From: UBA2241 sp963777895
Lineage (GTDB): Bacteria > Actinomycetota > Thermoleophilia > UBA2241
DNA length: 64,000 nt
Assembly: GCA_963777895.1 (NCBI GenBank)
Contig: CAVZSF010000007.1
Coordinates: 1-64,000, forward strand
Direction of reading: 5' to 3'
The translations under genes and the position numbers were made by a program. Positions 24,916 through 32,564 of this stretch are shown piece by piece (positions within the stretch are counted from its first letter, which is position 1; each line of letters starts with the position of its first letter). Under the pieces are notes generated by a model. It was given only the letters and a program-made list of their open reading frames with translations. It did no database searches and had not been told where the DNA came from.

Positions 24916-25449
24916 TCAGTCGTCGATCGGCTCGACACCAAGTCGCTCGAGTCGCTCAAGGTTGTCCTTCATCGCTTTGAGCACTTCGGGGGAGTGCCCC
25001 TGCCAATCGGTGACCTCATCGGTGACCCGCAGCGGCTCCAGGGATCGGTATGACTTGGTCGGATTCCCCGGGTACTTCTTGTCCGTCAGATTGGGGTCAT
25101 CCATGATCGGGCCGGTCGGTTCCACCATGTAGATCCTGCCGGGACCTTCGCCGAGTGCCAGCTCCGCCCCCCAAATGGCTGCATCCAGGGTGCCGGTCAG
25201 GTAGACGTAGGTGCTTCGTCTCTCTCGTTTGCCGAAGTTCGGGAGATGGCCGGGCTCGATCAGGTCTCCTGGCTTCAGGTCGGCCTTCGTGCCGTGGTAG
25301 AAGCGCTCCACGCCAGTGCCGTGACACGTGGGGCAGGGCTGCTCGTTGATGCTGCCCTGCCCCTGACACACGGGGCATGGATGCGACACAGCGAAGGGGC
25401 GCTGGTCGGCGGCGACCACGCCGGACTTCGGGTCGTCGATAGCTGCCAT
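24916..25449 (-). CDS. arr: rifampin ADP-ribosyltransferase Arr with N-terminal zinc-finger extension
   Basis: 177 residues from ATG 25449 (AGGAGTGAGCCT upstream). From about residue 49: FYHGTKADLKPGDLIEPGHLPNFGKR, YVYLTGTLDAAIWGAELALGEGPGRIY, VEPTGPIMDDPNLTDKKYPGNPTKSYRS, EPLRVTDEVTDWQGHSPEVL, all hallmark Arr segments; Arr ADP-ribosylates rifamycin hydroxyls using NAD and inactivates the drug. The first ~48 residues carry CPVCQGQG and CPTCHGTG, a DnaJ-like CxxCxGxG pair likely to bind one zinc, which is not part of standard ~140-residue Arr proteins. Downstream of the tRNA on the opposite strand. Confidence 0.9.
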   Translation of the reverse strand: MAAIDDPKSGVVAADQRPFAVSHPCPVCQGQGSINEQPCPTCHGTGVERFYHGTKADLKPGDLIEPGHLPNFGKRERRSTYVYLTGTLDAAIWGAELALGEGPGRIYMVEPTGPIMDDPNLTDKKYPGNPTKSYRSLEPLRVTDEVTDWQGHSPEVLKAMKDNLERLERLGVEPIDD

Positions 25450-25762
25450 AGGCTCACTCCTCATACTGCGCGGTTGCGCCGCTGTGCGCCGGGGTAGGGC
25501 CGCCGTGGACACCACACGCCTTTCGACACTCCTTGTTCCCGCGCCATGCGGCTTGCGGTCGTCCGCTCTCCCAAGGCAGACCTGTGTAAGTGAAGGCGTG
25601 TTCGACGAGGGTACCCTCAAGCCAAGCCATCACGCTGCAGAGCGTCAAGCTCCGCCTGCGTCTCGTTCGGGAGAGCCTGGGCGCTCCGTGAGCACACCGG
25701 ATCGACGGCGGGCCGATGAGAGAAACGTGCCGGAAGCCGCCAGCCAAGAAGGAGAGTTGACG
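25450..25762. other. intergenic region upstream of arr and the aldo/keto reductase remnant
   Basis: Divergent promoter region of about 310 nt. No gene, hairpin or repeat could be supported. Confidence 0.5.
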
Positions 25763-25941
25763 ATGCAGAAGCGCACACTCGGGCGGGGCCTCGAGGTCTC
25801 GAGCCTGGGCCTCGGCTGCATGGGCATGAGGAGCTTGAGCTGACGCCCGACGACCTGCGCGAGATCGAGGTCGCGGCCTCGCAGATCAGGATCCAGGGAG
25901 ACCGGTACCCCGAGGAGTTGGAGGCGCGAACCGGGCGATGA
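25763..25941 (+). pseudogene. aldo/keto reductase remnant with internal deletion
   Basis: ATG 25763 (GAAGGAGAGTTGACG upstream) opens MQKRTLGRGLEVSSLGLGCMGM, the exact N-terminus of YajO/AKR13-type reductases. After ~24 residues the sequence jumps, out of frame, to a typical AKR C-terminus, ELTPDDLREIEVAASQIRIQ then GDRYPEELEARTGR and TGA at 25941. About 270 central residues (the barrel and catalytic tetrad) are missing. The stop overlaps the start region of the next AKR gene. Confidence 0.8.
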
Positions 25942-25958
25942 CCAGGATGGAGCGAGCC

Positions 25959-26810
25959 ATGGAAAGCGTGACACTGAACAACGGCGTCGAGATGCCGATG
26001 CTGGGCTTGGGCGTCTTCCAGGTGGAGGACACGGCCGTCTGCGAGCGGAGCGTCCTGGACGCCATCGCGGTGGGGTACCGCTCGGTCGATACCGCCGCCG
26101 CGTACCTGAACGAAGAGGCGGTCGGCAGGGCGATCAAGAAGAGCGGCGTCCCCAGGGAGGAGCTCTTCGTCACCACGAAGCTCTGGATCCAGGACGCCAG
26201 CTACGAGAGCGCCAAGGCCGCCTTTCGCAGGTCGCTGCAGCGACTGCAACTGGATCATCTCGACCTGTACCTGATCCATCAGCCATTTGGCGACGTCTAT
26301 GGCTCGTGGCGCGCCATGGAGGAGCTCTACCATGACGGCCAGGTCAGGGCGATCGGTGTCAGCAACTTCCCGCCCGACCGGCTGGTCGACCTGGCCCTTC
26401 ACAACGAGGTGACTCCGGCCGTGAATCAGATCGAGACTCACCCGTTTTGTCAGCAGATCGAGGCCGCCGAGGTCATGAGGGAGCTCGGCGTGCAGCACGA
26501 GGCCTGGGGCCAGTTCGCCGAAGGCAGGAACGGCCTGTTCCAGAATCCCGTCCTCTCGTCCATCGCGGCTGACCACGGCAGGTCGGTCGCGCAGGTCGTG
26601 GTGCGCTGGCTGCTGCAGCGAGGCGTCGTCACGATCCCCAAGTCGGTACGCAAGGAGAGGATCGCCGAGAACATCGCTGTCTTCGACTTCGCGCTCAGCC
26701 TGGAGGACATGGAGCGGATCGCCTCGCTGAACATGGGCGAGAGCCTCTTCTTCTCTCACAGCGACCCGGCGGCGGTGCGGCGTCTCGGGACGACAAGGCT
26801 CGATATCTAG
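25959..26810 (+). CDS. aldo/keto reductase (AKR5-like)
   Basis: 283 residues from ATG 25959 (GGATGGAGCGAGCC upstream; ATG 25938 also possible). NADPH-dependent TIM-barrel reductase. Motifs: LGLGVFQVED, YRSVDTAAAYLNEEAVGRAI (catalytic Asp and Tyr), LFVTTKLWI (Lys), DLYLIHQPFGD (His), VNQIETHPF, IPKSVRKERIAENIAVFDF (NADPH binding). Similar to 2,5-diketogluconate reductases; substrate not predictable. Directly after the AKR remnant, before a zinc alcohol dehydrogenase. Stop TAG. Confidence 0.9.
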   Translation: MESVTLNNGVEMPMLGLGVFQVEDTAVCERSVLDAIAVGYRSVDTAAAYLNEEAVGRAIKKSGVPREELFVTTKLWIQDASYESAKAAFRRSLQRLQLDHLDLYLIHQPFGDVYGSWRAMEELYHDGQVRAIGVSNFPPDRLVDLALHNEVTPAVNQIETHPFCQQIEAAEVMRELGVQHEAWGQFAEGRNGLFQNPVLSSIAADHGRSVAQVVVRWLLQRGVVTIPKSVRKERIAENIAVFDFALSLEDMERIASLNMGESLFFSHSDPAAVRRLGTTRLDI

Positions 26811-26900
26811 GGCGCACACCGACCCGCGTCTTGCACGGCCGCGGCAGGTCGTCGTGAGTGTTCCGCCCCCATAAGACATCGATCTCGAGGAGATCCAATT

Positions 26901-27944
26901 ATGCGTGCAGCAGTCTTTGTTGAGCCCGGCAAGATCGAAGTCGCGGAGCGCCCCGATCCCGGGATCGTCCAGCCGACCGACGCCGTCGTGCGCGTCATGC
27001 TTGCGTGTGTCTGCGGCTCGGACCTGTGGTTCTATCGCGGCCAAACCCCCTACGAGACGGGCAGGCCGGTCGGGCATGAGTTCATCGGCGTGGTCGAGGA
27101 CGTGGGCCCGCAGGTCGGTGCACTCCACAAGGGCGACCTGGTCATCGCCCCCTTCGCCTACAACGACGGCACCTGCCCGCACTGCCGGGCGGGCATCACC
27201 ACGAGCTGCGTCCACGGCGGTTTCTGGGCCTACGGCGGCATGGACGGCGCTCAGGGCGAGGGCGTGCGCGTCCCGTTCGCCGACGCCACGTTGGTGCGCA
27301 TTCCCGGCTCCGGCCACTCCGAGGAGATGATGCGATCGCTCCTCACGCTCTCCGACGTGATGGGTACCGGCCATCACGCTGCGCTCAGCGCAGGCGTCAC
27401 GCGCGGCAGCGCAGTCGCCGTTGTCGGCGATGGTGCAGTCGGCCTCTCCGGCGTCCTTGCCGCCGCGCGCCTCGGCGCGGCTCGCATCATCATCCTCAGC
27501 CGGCACCAGGACCGCCAGGCGTTGGCCCGGGAGTTCGGCGCCACGGACATCGTCGCCGCGCGCGGCGATGCGGCGACCGAGGCCGTCATGGCGCTGACGA
27601 ACGGCGTCGGCGTCGACGCGACGCTCGAGTGCGTCGGCACCGGCCAATCGATGGCGACCGCCTTCGCTATCACGCGGCCTGGCGCGATGGTTGGCTACGT
27701 CGGTGTCCCCCATGGCGTCGAGGTGCCCCTCGAGACGATGTTCTTCCGCAACATCGGCATGCATGGCGGCTCGGCGCCGGTGCGGACCTACCTCCCCGAG
27801 CTCATGAAGGACGTGCTGGCTGGCCGCATCGATCCTGGCCTCGTCCTCGACTTCGAGACCGACCTCGACGGCATCGCCGAGGCCTACGCGGCCATGGATC
27901 AGCGCCGGGCGATCAAGTCGCTCGTGCGCGTGGCATCCCTCTGA
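26901..27944 (+). CDS. zinc-dependent alcohol dehydrogenase (MDR family)
   Basis: 347 residues from ATG 26901 (GAGGAGATCCAATT upstream). Catalytic zinc site CGSDLWFYRG and GHEFIGVVEDVG; structural zinc region shortened to CPHCRAGITTSC; NAD(P)-binding VVGDGAVGLSGVLAA and LSRHQDRQALAREFGAT. C-terminal GYVGVPHGVEVPLETMFFRN. Closest to glutathione-independent formaldehyde/threonine-dehydrogenase-like members by pattern, substrate unknown. A formaldehyde link to methylamine use is only speculation. Confidence 0.88.
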   Translation: MRAAVFVEPGKIEVAERPDPGIVQPTDAVVRVMLACVCGSDLWFYRGQTPYETGRPVGHEFIGVVEDVGPQVGALHKGDLVIAPFAYNDGTCPHCRAGITTSCVHGGFWAYGGMDGAQGEGVRVPFADATLVRIPGSGHSEEMMRSLLTLSDVMGTGHHAALSAGVTRGSAVAVVGDGAVGLSGVLAAARLGAARIIILSRHQDRQALAREFGATDIVAARGDAATEAVMALTNGVGVDATLECVGTGQSMATAFAITRPGAMVGYVGVPHGVEVPLETMFFRNIGMHGGSAPVRTYLPELMKDVLAGRIDPGLVLDFETDLDGIAEAYAAMDQRRAIKSLVRVASL

Positions 27945-28106
27945 GCGAGGTGATGAGCCTCCAGAAGACCGCTGGGCCTCAACGGGCTTCCGTCTCGATG
28001 TCCTCCTGCCGGGGACAAGACGGACACCGGCCGGTTCCGGCCGGGCTGTCCAGGGACGATGCCGTTCGGTGGTCCTTGGCGGACGCTTTACCAGGAGGTA
28101 CCCAGA

Positions 28107-28829
28107 ATGACACGCATGGCATTGACGTTCCCGGTCGTGCCGGGGGCGGACCCGAAGGCCATCGCCAAGGAGATGCAGGCCCGTCCTCGCGAGTACGAGC
28201 AGTCTCGCCGCCGGCTCGGCATCACCATGGAAAGGGTGTACCTGCAGCACACCCCGATGGGTGACTTCACGACCGTCTACTTCGAGTCTGAGGGCGACCT
28301 GCTGGAGCAGTTCGGCAGGTTGGCGTCGTCGGATCTCGAGATCGACCGCTACTTCGTGAAGGCCGTCAAGGAGATCCACGGCGTCGACCTCGCGCAGCAG
28401 ATGCCTGGCCCCAAGCCGGAGACGGTCGCCGCATGGATCGACACGACGGCCAAGGGCCGGGGTCGGGGCTTGGCCTTGTGCGCCCCGCTCGCCCCGGGCG
28501 CGACGGAGCGGGCGAGGGCCTTCGTCAATGACGCGTACCACCGGGACGAGTTCACGGCTTCGCGCCGGAGGCTTAACGTGTCCGAGGAGCTCCTCACACT
28601 TCAGTCGACCCCGCAGGGCGACATCGTCGGCATCTACATCGAGGGCGACGATCCCGTGAAGGGCAACGCCGGCTTTGCCTCGTCCAGGGACCCCTTCGAC
28701 CTGTGGTTCAAGGAGGAGCTGACGAGGATCTTTCCTCCGGAGGTCGACTTCAGCAAGCCCATCGAGGGGGTCGAGGAGATCCTCGACTCGACCAAGGTCG
28801 CCGATCTGAGCTTGGGCAAGGCGGCCTGA
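28107..28829 (+). CDS. hypothetical protein with two internal homologous halves
   Basis: 240 residues from ATG 28107 (CCAGGAGGTACCCAGA). No family recognised with certainty. Two halves repeat one pattern: ALTFPVVPGADPKAIAKEMQ with YEQSRRRLGITMERVYLQHTPMGDFTTVYFES, and ALCAPLAPGATERARAFVND with FTASRRRLNVSEELLTLQSTPQGDIVGIYIEG, each followed by a loop leading to F..WF/YF..V-type helices. The fold resembles ferredoxin-like dimeric alpha/beta barrels (DUF6176/EthD style). Cytosolic, no signal peptide. Last gene before a strong terminator. Confidence 0.7.
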   Translation: MTRMALTFPVVPGADPKAIAKEMQARPREYEQSRRRLGITMERVYLQHTPMGDFTTVYFESEGDLLEQFGRLASSDLEIDRYFVKAVKEIHGVDLAQQMPGPKPETVAAWIDTTAKGRGRGLALCAPLAPGATERARAFVNDAYHRDEFTASRRRLNVSEELLTLQSTPQGDIVGIYIEGDDPVKGNAGFASSRDPFDLWFKEELTRIFPPEVDFSKPIEGVEEILDSTKVADLSLGKAA

Positions 28830-28925
28830 GGCAGGCCCGCGCAGAGGAAGAAGTCCGAGTCACCCTGGGCCGGTCGCCTTGTGCAACTGCCGACCTCAGC
28901 GCGAAGGCCGGGCGAGGTCAAAGTA

Positions 28926-28961
28926 AGGGGCCCGGCGGTCATACGACCGCCGGGCCCCTTC
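28926..28961. terminator. bidirectional terminator
   Basis: Perfect 16-bp stem AAGGGGCCCGGCGGTC with complement and ATAC loop, between convergent genes. Confidence 0.8.
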
Positions 28962-29030
28962 CCGTTCCTCAGAAGCCGCTCGGATCGCTCGCCGTCTTGG
29001 GCGGCGCGACCCTGTGGCCGGCCCCCAGGC

Positions 29031-31119
29031 TCACGTCGTCGTGGCCCCGGGCTGACCGGGCTGCTCCGGGCCGATGCGGTACGGCCTCATCATCTCGTTG
29101 TCTTCGTGCTCGACGATGTGGCAGTGCCACACGAACTGCCCGGCGATGTCGAAGCGCGCCTTGATGCGCGTCACCTCGCCGGGATAGACCGTCACGGTAT
29201 CCTTGCGGCCGGCCTCCCACGCCTCCGGCGGCCGGGGATCGCCCACCAGTCTCGCAGGCGGCTCGGTCTCGCCTTCGGCGGTTGTGACCAGGGCCTGACG
29301 ATTCATCACCTCGAAGGTGACCTCGTGCACGTGCATCGGGTGCGCGTCGGCCGTGAAGTTGTAGATCTCCCAGACCTCGGTGTCGCCCACGGCGGGATTC
29401 TCGCTCACCGGGTCCATCCACATCTGATGCACCGGCATGCCGTCCTCGCCCACTTGGCCCAGCATCGCTTCGGCCGGCCCGTCCCAGTACATCGACATCA
29501 TCTCGATGAGGGCGAGTCGTCGTGTGGTCGTCGGCACCGTGGGAAGCGCCTGGATCGCCGGAAGCCGGAGGAACTGCGGCGGCGTCGTGGGGTCGGGCGC
29601 GCCGCCGGACACGACGTCGAACCTCATGATCTGCCCGGTCGAGTTCGGGTCGGCCGCGTCGAAGTCGTCCGGAGGCTCACCGCCGCCGAAGGGCTCGTCG
29701 GGCCCCACGTTGCCGAGCACGTAGCTGCCCGGCGCCACGTTGCCGAAGTCGACGATGACGTCGGCGCGCTCAGCGAGGCCCATCAGGAGCCTGCTGTTGT
29801 GGTTTGCGGTGATGTTGAGCGGCGCCGGCAGGAAGCCGCCCTCGTTGCCGATCATCCAGACTTTCGCCCCCGTGATGTTGGCGAAGTCCAGGATGAGGAA
29901 CCGGGCCTGGCAGCCGTTCAGGAAGCGGAAACGGTAGCGCCGCCGCTGCACTTCGAGGAACGGCCAGGTGTTGCCGTTGACCATGATCGTGTTGCCGAAG
30001 AACTCCGGGTTCCAGATCGGCGAGAGGTCGGTGTCGGGGATGAAACCCGGCAATTCCTGCCGTCGCCCCGTCGAAGAACTCCCGGGAGTCCGGGTAGAAC
30101 AGCGAGCCGTCCGACTGGAAGGCGCGGTCCTGGATGGCGATGGGGATCTCGAAGTAGGTCTTGTTGGACGGGAACTTGTCGAACTCCATCGGAGCCGGGA
30201 CCCGGCAGGACGGCGACCGCGCCGGTGCGCGAGTCGAAAACGGCCTTGTCGCCGCTCGGACCGCCGCGGACGATGAAGAAGCCGGCCGGGCCGGCGTAGA
30301 CGTTCAGCCGCGTCATGCCGAGGGCGTGGTCGTGGTACCAGATGGTGGCAGCGCGGTTGTCGTTGGGGTACTGGAAGACGGCGGTCCCCGGATCCCAGCT
30401 CACGCCGAACTTGCCCGTCGCCTTGTTGGCGAAGAACTCGTACCAGGTGCCCTCGGTCGCATAGACCTCGGGGTCGACGTTCGCCGCATCGGGCAGGAAC
30501 CACGCCTCGGCATAGCCGTCGCTCTCGTCACCCACGCCGACGGCGCCATGCACGTGCGTCACGATGGGCACCGGACCGGTGTAGGGCCCCGGGGTCTCGG
30601 TGAAGGTCGGTCGCGTGTCGCGCCCATCGGTGCCGCCGGCGGGTTGGCCCAGTGAAGCGTCTGGTCGACGGGCAGCAGATGCGGCAGGTAGTTGCCCTGG
30701 CCGTCCTTCAGGTCGTTGATCCACTTGACACGCACCGGCCGTCCCACTTCCGCCTCGATGGTGAGTGACGGCGCGTGGTGCAGCAGGAGGCCCCTGCGGT
30801 CCATCGCCGAGACCGCGCCGTAGCCCCAGACCGTCGTCTTCGGCAGACCCGCGGGGAGGATCTGCTCCTCGAACTGCTTCATCGAGATCTCGTAGTAGTC
30901 GACCGGCTTCCCTCGCTTGCCCTTGTAGATCGCCGCCCTGGGCATGACCGGCGGGATGAGGAGCGGCGTGAGGTACTTCGGGATGTCGGCGGGAAGGAGC
31001 GCGCCGCTTGCGGCGTAGGCGACCGGCGTGAAGCCGTCGAGCCGCGAGCCCACATACAGGCCCAGCATGCCGGTCGCGCCGATCTTGAGGAATTCCCTTC
31101 TGGAGAGTCCTCCGTCCAT
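29031..31119 (-). CDS. Tat-exported multicopper oxidase, CotA/bilirubin-oxidase-like, frameshifted
   Basis: About 690 residues. ATG 31119 follows AAGGGGG; Tat signal MDGGLSRREFLKIGATGMLG. Cupredoxin domains with copper ligands: THVHGAVG, WYHDHALGM, HPMHVHEVTF and HCHIVEHEDNEMMRPY (T1 copper with His, Cys, His, Met). Coding moves frame at about 30.64, 30.20 and 30.05 kb, all in otherwise conserved text, consistent with sequence errors. Oxidises phenolics, bilirubin-like compounds or metals with O2 outside the membrane. Part of a region with a second multicopper oxidase and a two-component system. Confidence 0.85.
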
Positions 31120-31285
31120 GTTCGTCCCCCTTGTGTCGTTCTCTGCTCGCTTGCTCACTTGCTCGTTGCTTGTCTGACGCAAAGGCCGGCGCCGCTCAGA
31201 CGTCGGACCTGAAACGCTCCCTGACTGTCCAGGGTCGACTCGACCAAAACCGTCCGTTCTGGGGGGAATCGGTGCGAGCGCCTCG

Positions 31286-31663
31286 TCACTGGTGGTCCCT
31301 TCCGGGCGTTCTCGCCGCTGCCGTCACGCCCCGGATGACCTCGAGGAGGTCGTCGGGAGGGTCACCTACGATCGCGTAGCCGTCGGCGCCGGCGGCTGTG
31401 GCCGGCGCCCGCTCCTGGGCTGTGCCCAGGACCACGACGCCCGGCCGGCGCCGGCCCTTCAGTCCTTTGACGGTCCAGCGGGCTCCCACACTCGCGAGGC
31501 GCCAGTCGACCACGATGACGTCTGGCTTGGTGTCATGGGCGAGAGCGAACAGGCCGCCGGCGTCCCCGGCGATGCCGACGACCTCCAGCTGGCGTTCCGA
31601 CAGGAAGACGCGCAGGGCGTCGCCCAGGTCACCCCTGTCAGTCGCCAGCAACACGCGCGTCAT
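31286..31663 (-). CDS. degenerate response-regulator receiver protein
   Basis: 125 residues, single receiver-like domain: MTRVLLATDRGDLGDALRVFL, ERQLEVVGIAGDAGGLFALA, DVIVVDWRLASVGARW, GVVVLGTAQE, GADGYAIVGDPPDDLLEVI. The phosphoacceptor Asp is kept (VVDW), but the N-terminal acidic pair is replaced (ATDRGD) and the conserved Lys is absent (YAIVGDP). It may signal without phosphorylation. Start at 31663 is favoured by GGGAGGAAGTC upstream. Between a multicopper oxidase and the NarL regulator. Confidence 0.65.
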   Translation of the reverse strand: MTRVLLATDRGDLGDALRVFLSERQLEVVGIAGDAGGLFALAHDTKPDVIVVDWRLASVGARWTVKGLKGRRRPGVVVLGTAQERAPATAAGADGYAIVGDPPDDLLEVIRGVTAAARTPGRDHQ

Positions 31664-31837
31664 GACTTCCTCCCGTCGGCTGTTTCTCGCGCGATGTGGC
31701 GGCAGTCTGACGCTCGCCGTAGGGGGGACACCAGAGGAATCCGGCATATCCGGACCTCGACAAATGTCAGGGGTGACCGGCCATGCACGAGGCTCAGCGT
31801 GGACCGGTGGGAGGGGTTGTCGGACTTCGGGGAAGCG

Positions 31838-32473
31838 CTACGCGAGGCCGTGCTTCATCGCGATGACGGCGGCGCTCGTCCTGTTGGGAGCACCGAGCTT
31901 CGTCAACACGTTGCTCACGTGCAGGCGGACGGTCCCCACGCTGAGGGTGAGGCGTTCGGCGATGTCACTGTTGCTCAGCCCGGCGGCGAGCAGGGCGAGC
32001 ACTTCCCGCTCCCTGGGCGTGAGGTCTGCGCCCACGTTGTCGCGGCGCTTCTCCATGATCGCCTGCATCGCGCCGCTGTCGATCGTCCCGCGACCCTTGA
32101 CGGCCTCCCGGATCGCCTCGGCCAGCTTCTCCGGACGCGCATCCTTCAGAAGGTAGCTGATGGCGCCCGCGTCGAGCGCCTCTTGCACGAGCTCCTGCTC
32201 GACGAAGCTGGTCAGCGCAATGACCTGGGCTGTAGGGCAGGCTTCGCGGATGCGAGCGGTCGCTGTGGCGCCGTCCATCACGGGCATCAGCAAGTCCATG
32301 AGGACGACGTCGGGTCGCGCCTCGGAACACCGCTGTACCGCCTGCGCGCCGTTCTCGGCCTCTCCGACCACCGTGATGTCGCCGAGCGTCGAGAGGAACA
32401 CCTTGAGACCTTCGCGCACCATGTAGTGGTCGTCCACGATCATGACACGGATCATCGGGCTATCGTCGACCAT
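31838..32473 (-). CDS. NarL/LuxR-family response regulator
   Basis: 211 residues from ATG 32473 (GAGGGAAGAGC upstream). Receiver domain IRVMIVDDHYMVREGLKVFL, DVVLMDLLMPVMDG (phosphorylated Asp), ALTSF, SYLLKDA (Lys); C-terminal LuxR helix-turn-helix LTPREREVLALLAAGLSNSDIAERLTLSVGTVRLHVSNVLTKL. Transcription factor paired with the histidine kinase encoded just upstream on the same strand. Stop TAG. Confidence 0.93.
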   Translation of the reverse strand: MVDDSPMIRVMIVDDHYMVREGLKVFLSTLGDITVVGEAENGAQAVQRCSEARPDVVLMDLLMPVMDGATATARIREACPTAQVIALTSFVEQELVQEALDAGAISYLLKDARPEKLAEAIREAVKGRGTIDSGAMQAIMEKRRDNVGADLTPREREVLALLAAGLSNSDIAERLTLSVGTVRLHVSNVLTKLGAPNRTSAAVIAMKHGLA

Positions 32474-32564
32474 GCTCTTCCCTCCGAGCGTCGCACACAC
32501 TCTGCCCGCAGGCCGCGCGCTCGAATCGAGGCCGGCAGTCAAGAGCGGGCATGCGGGAGCGTGT

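Noticed and set aside
26901..27944. Alcohol dehydrogenase as a formaldehyde dehydrogenase of the methylamine pathway
   Set aside because: Corrinoid-dependent demethylation does not release formaldehyde, the gene is 15 kb away, and the sequence does not settle its substrate.
25617..28541. 974-codon open frame on the minus strand across the AKR and alcohol dehydrogenase genes
   Set aside because: Antisense shadow of three well-supported plus-strand genes; His/Val/Arg-rich composition and no ribosome site or family motif.
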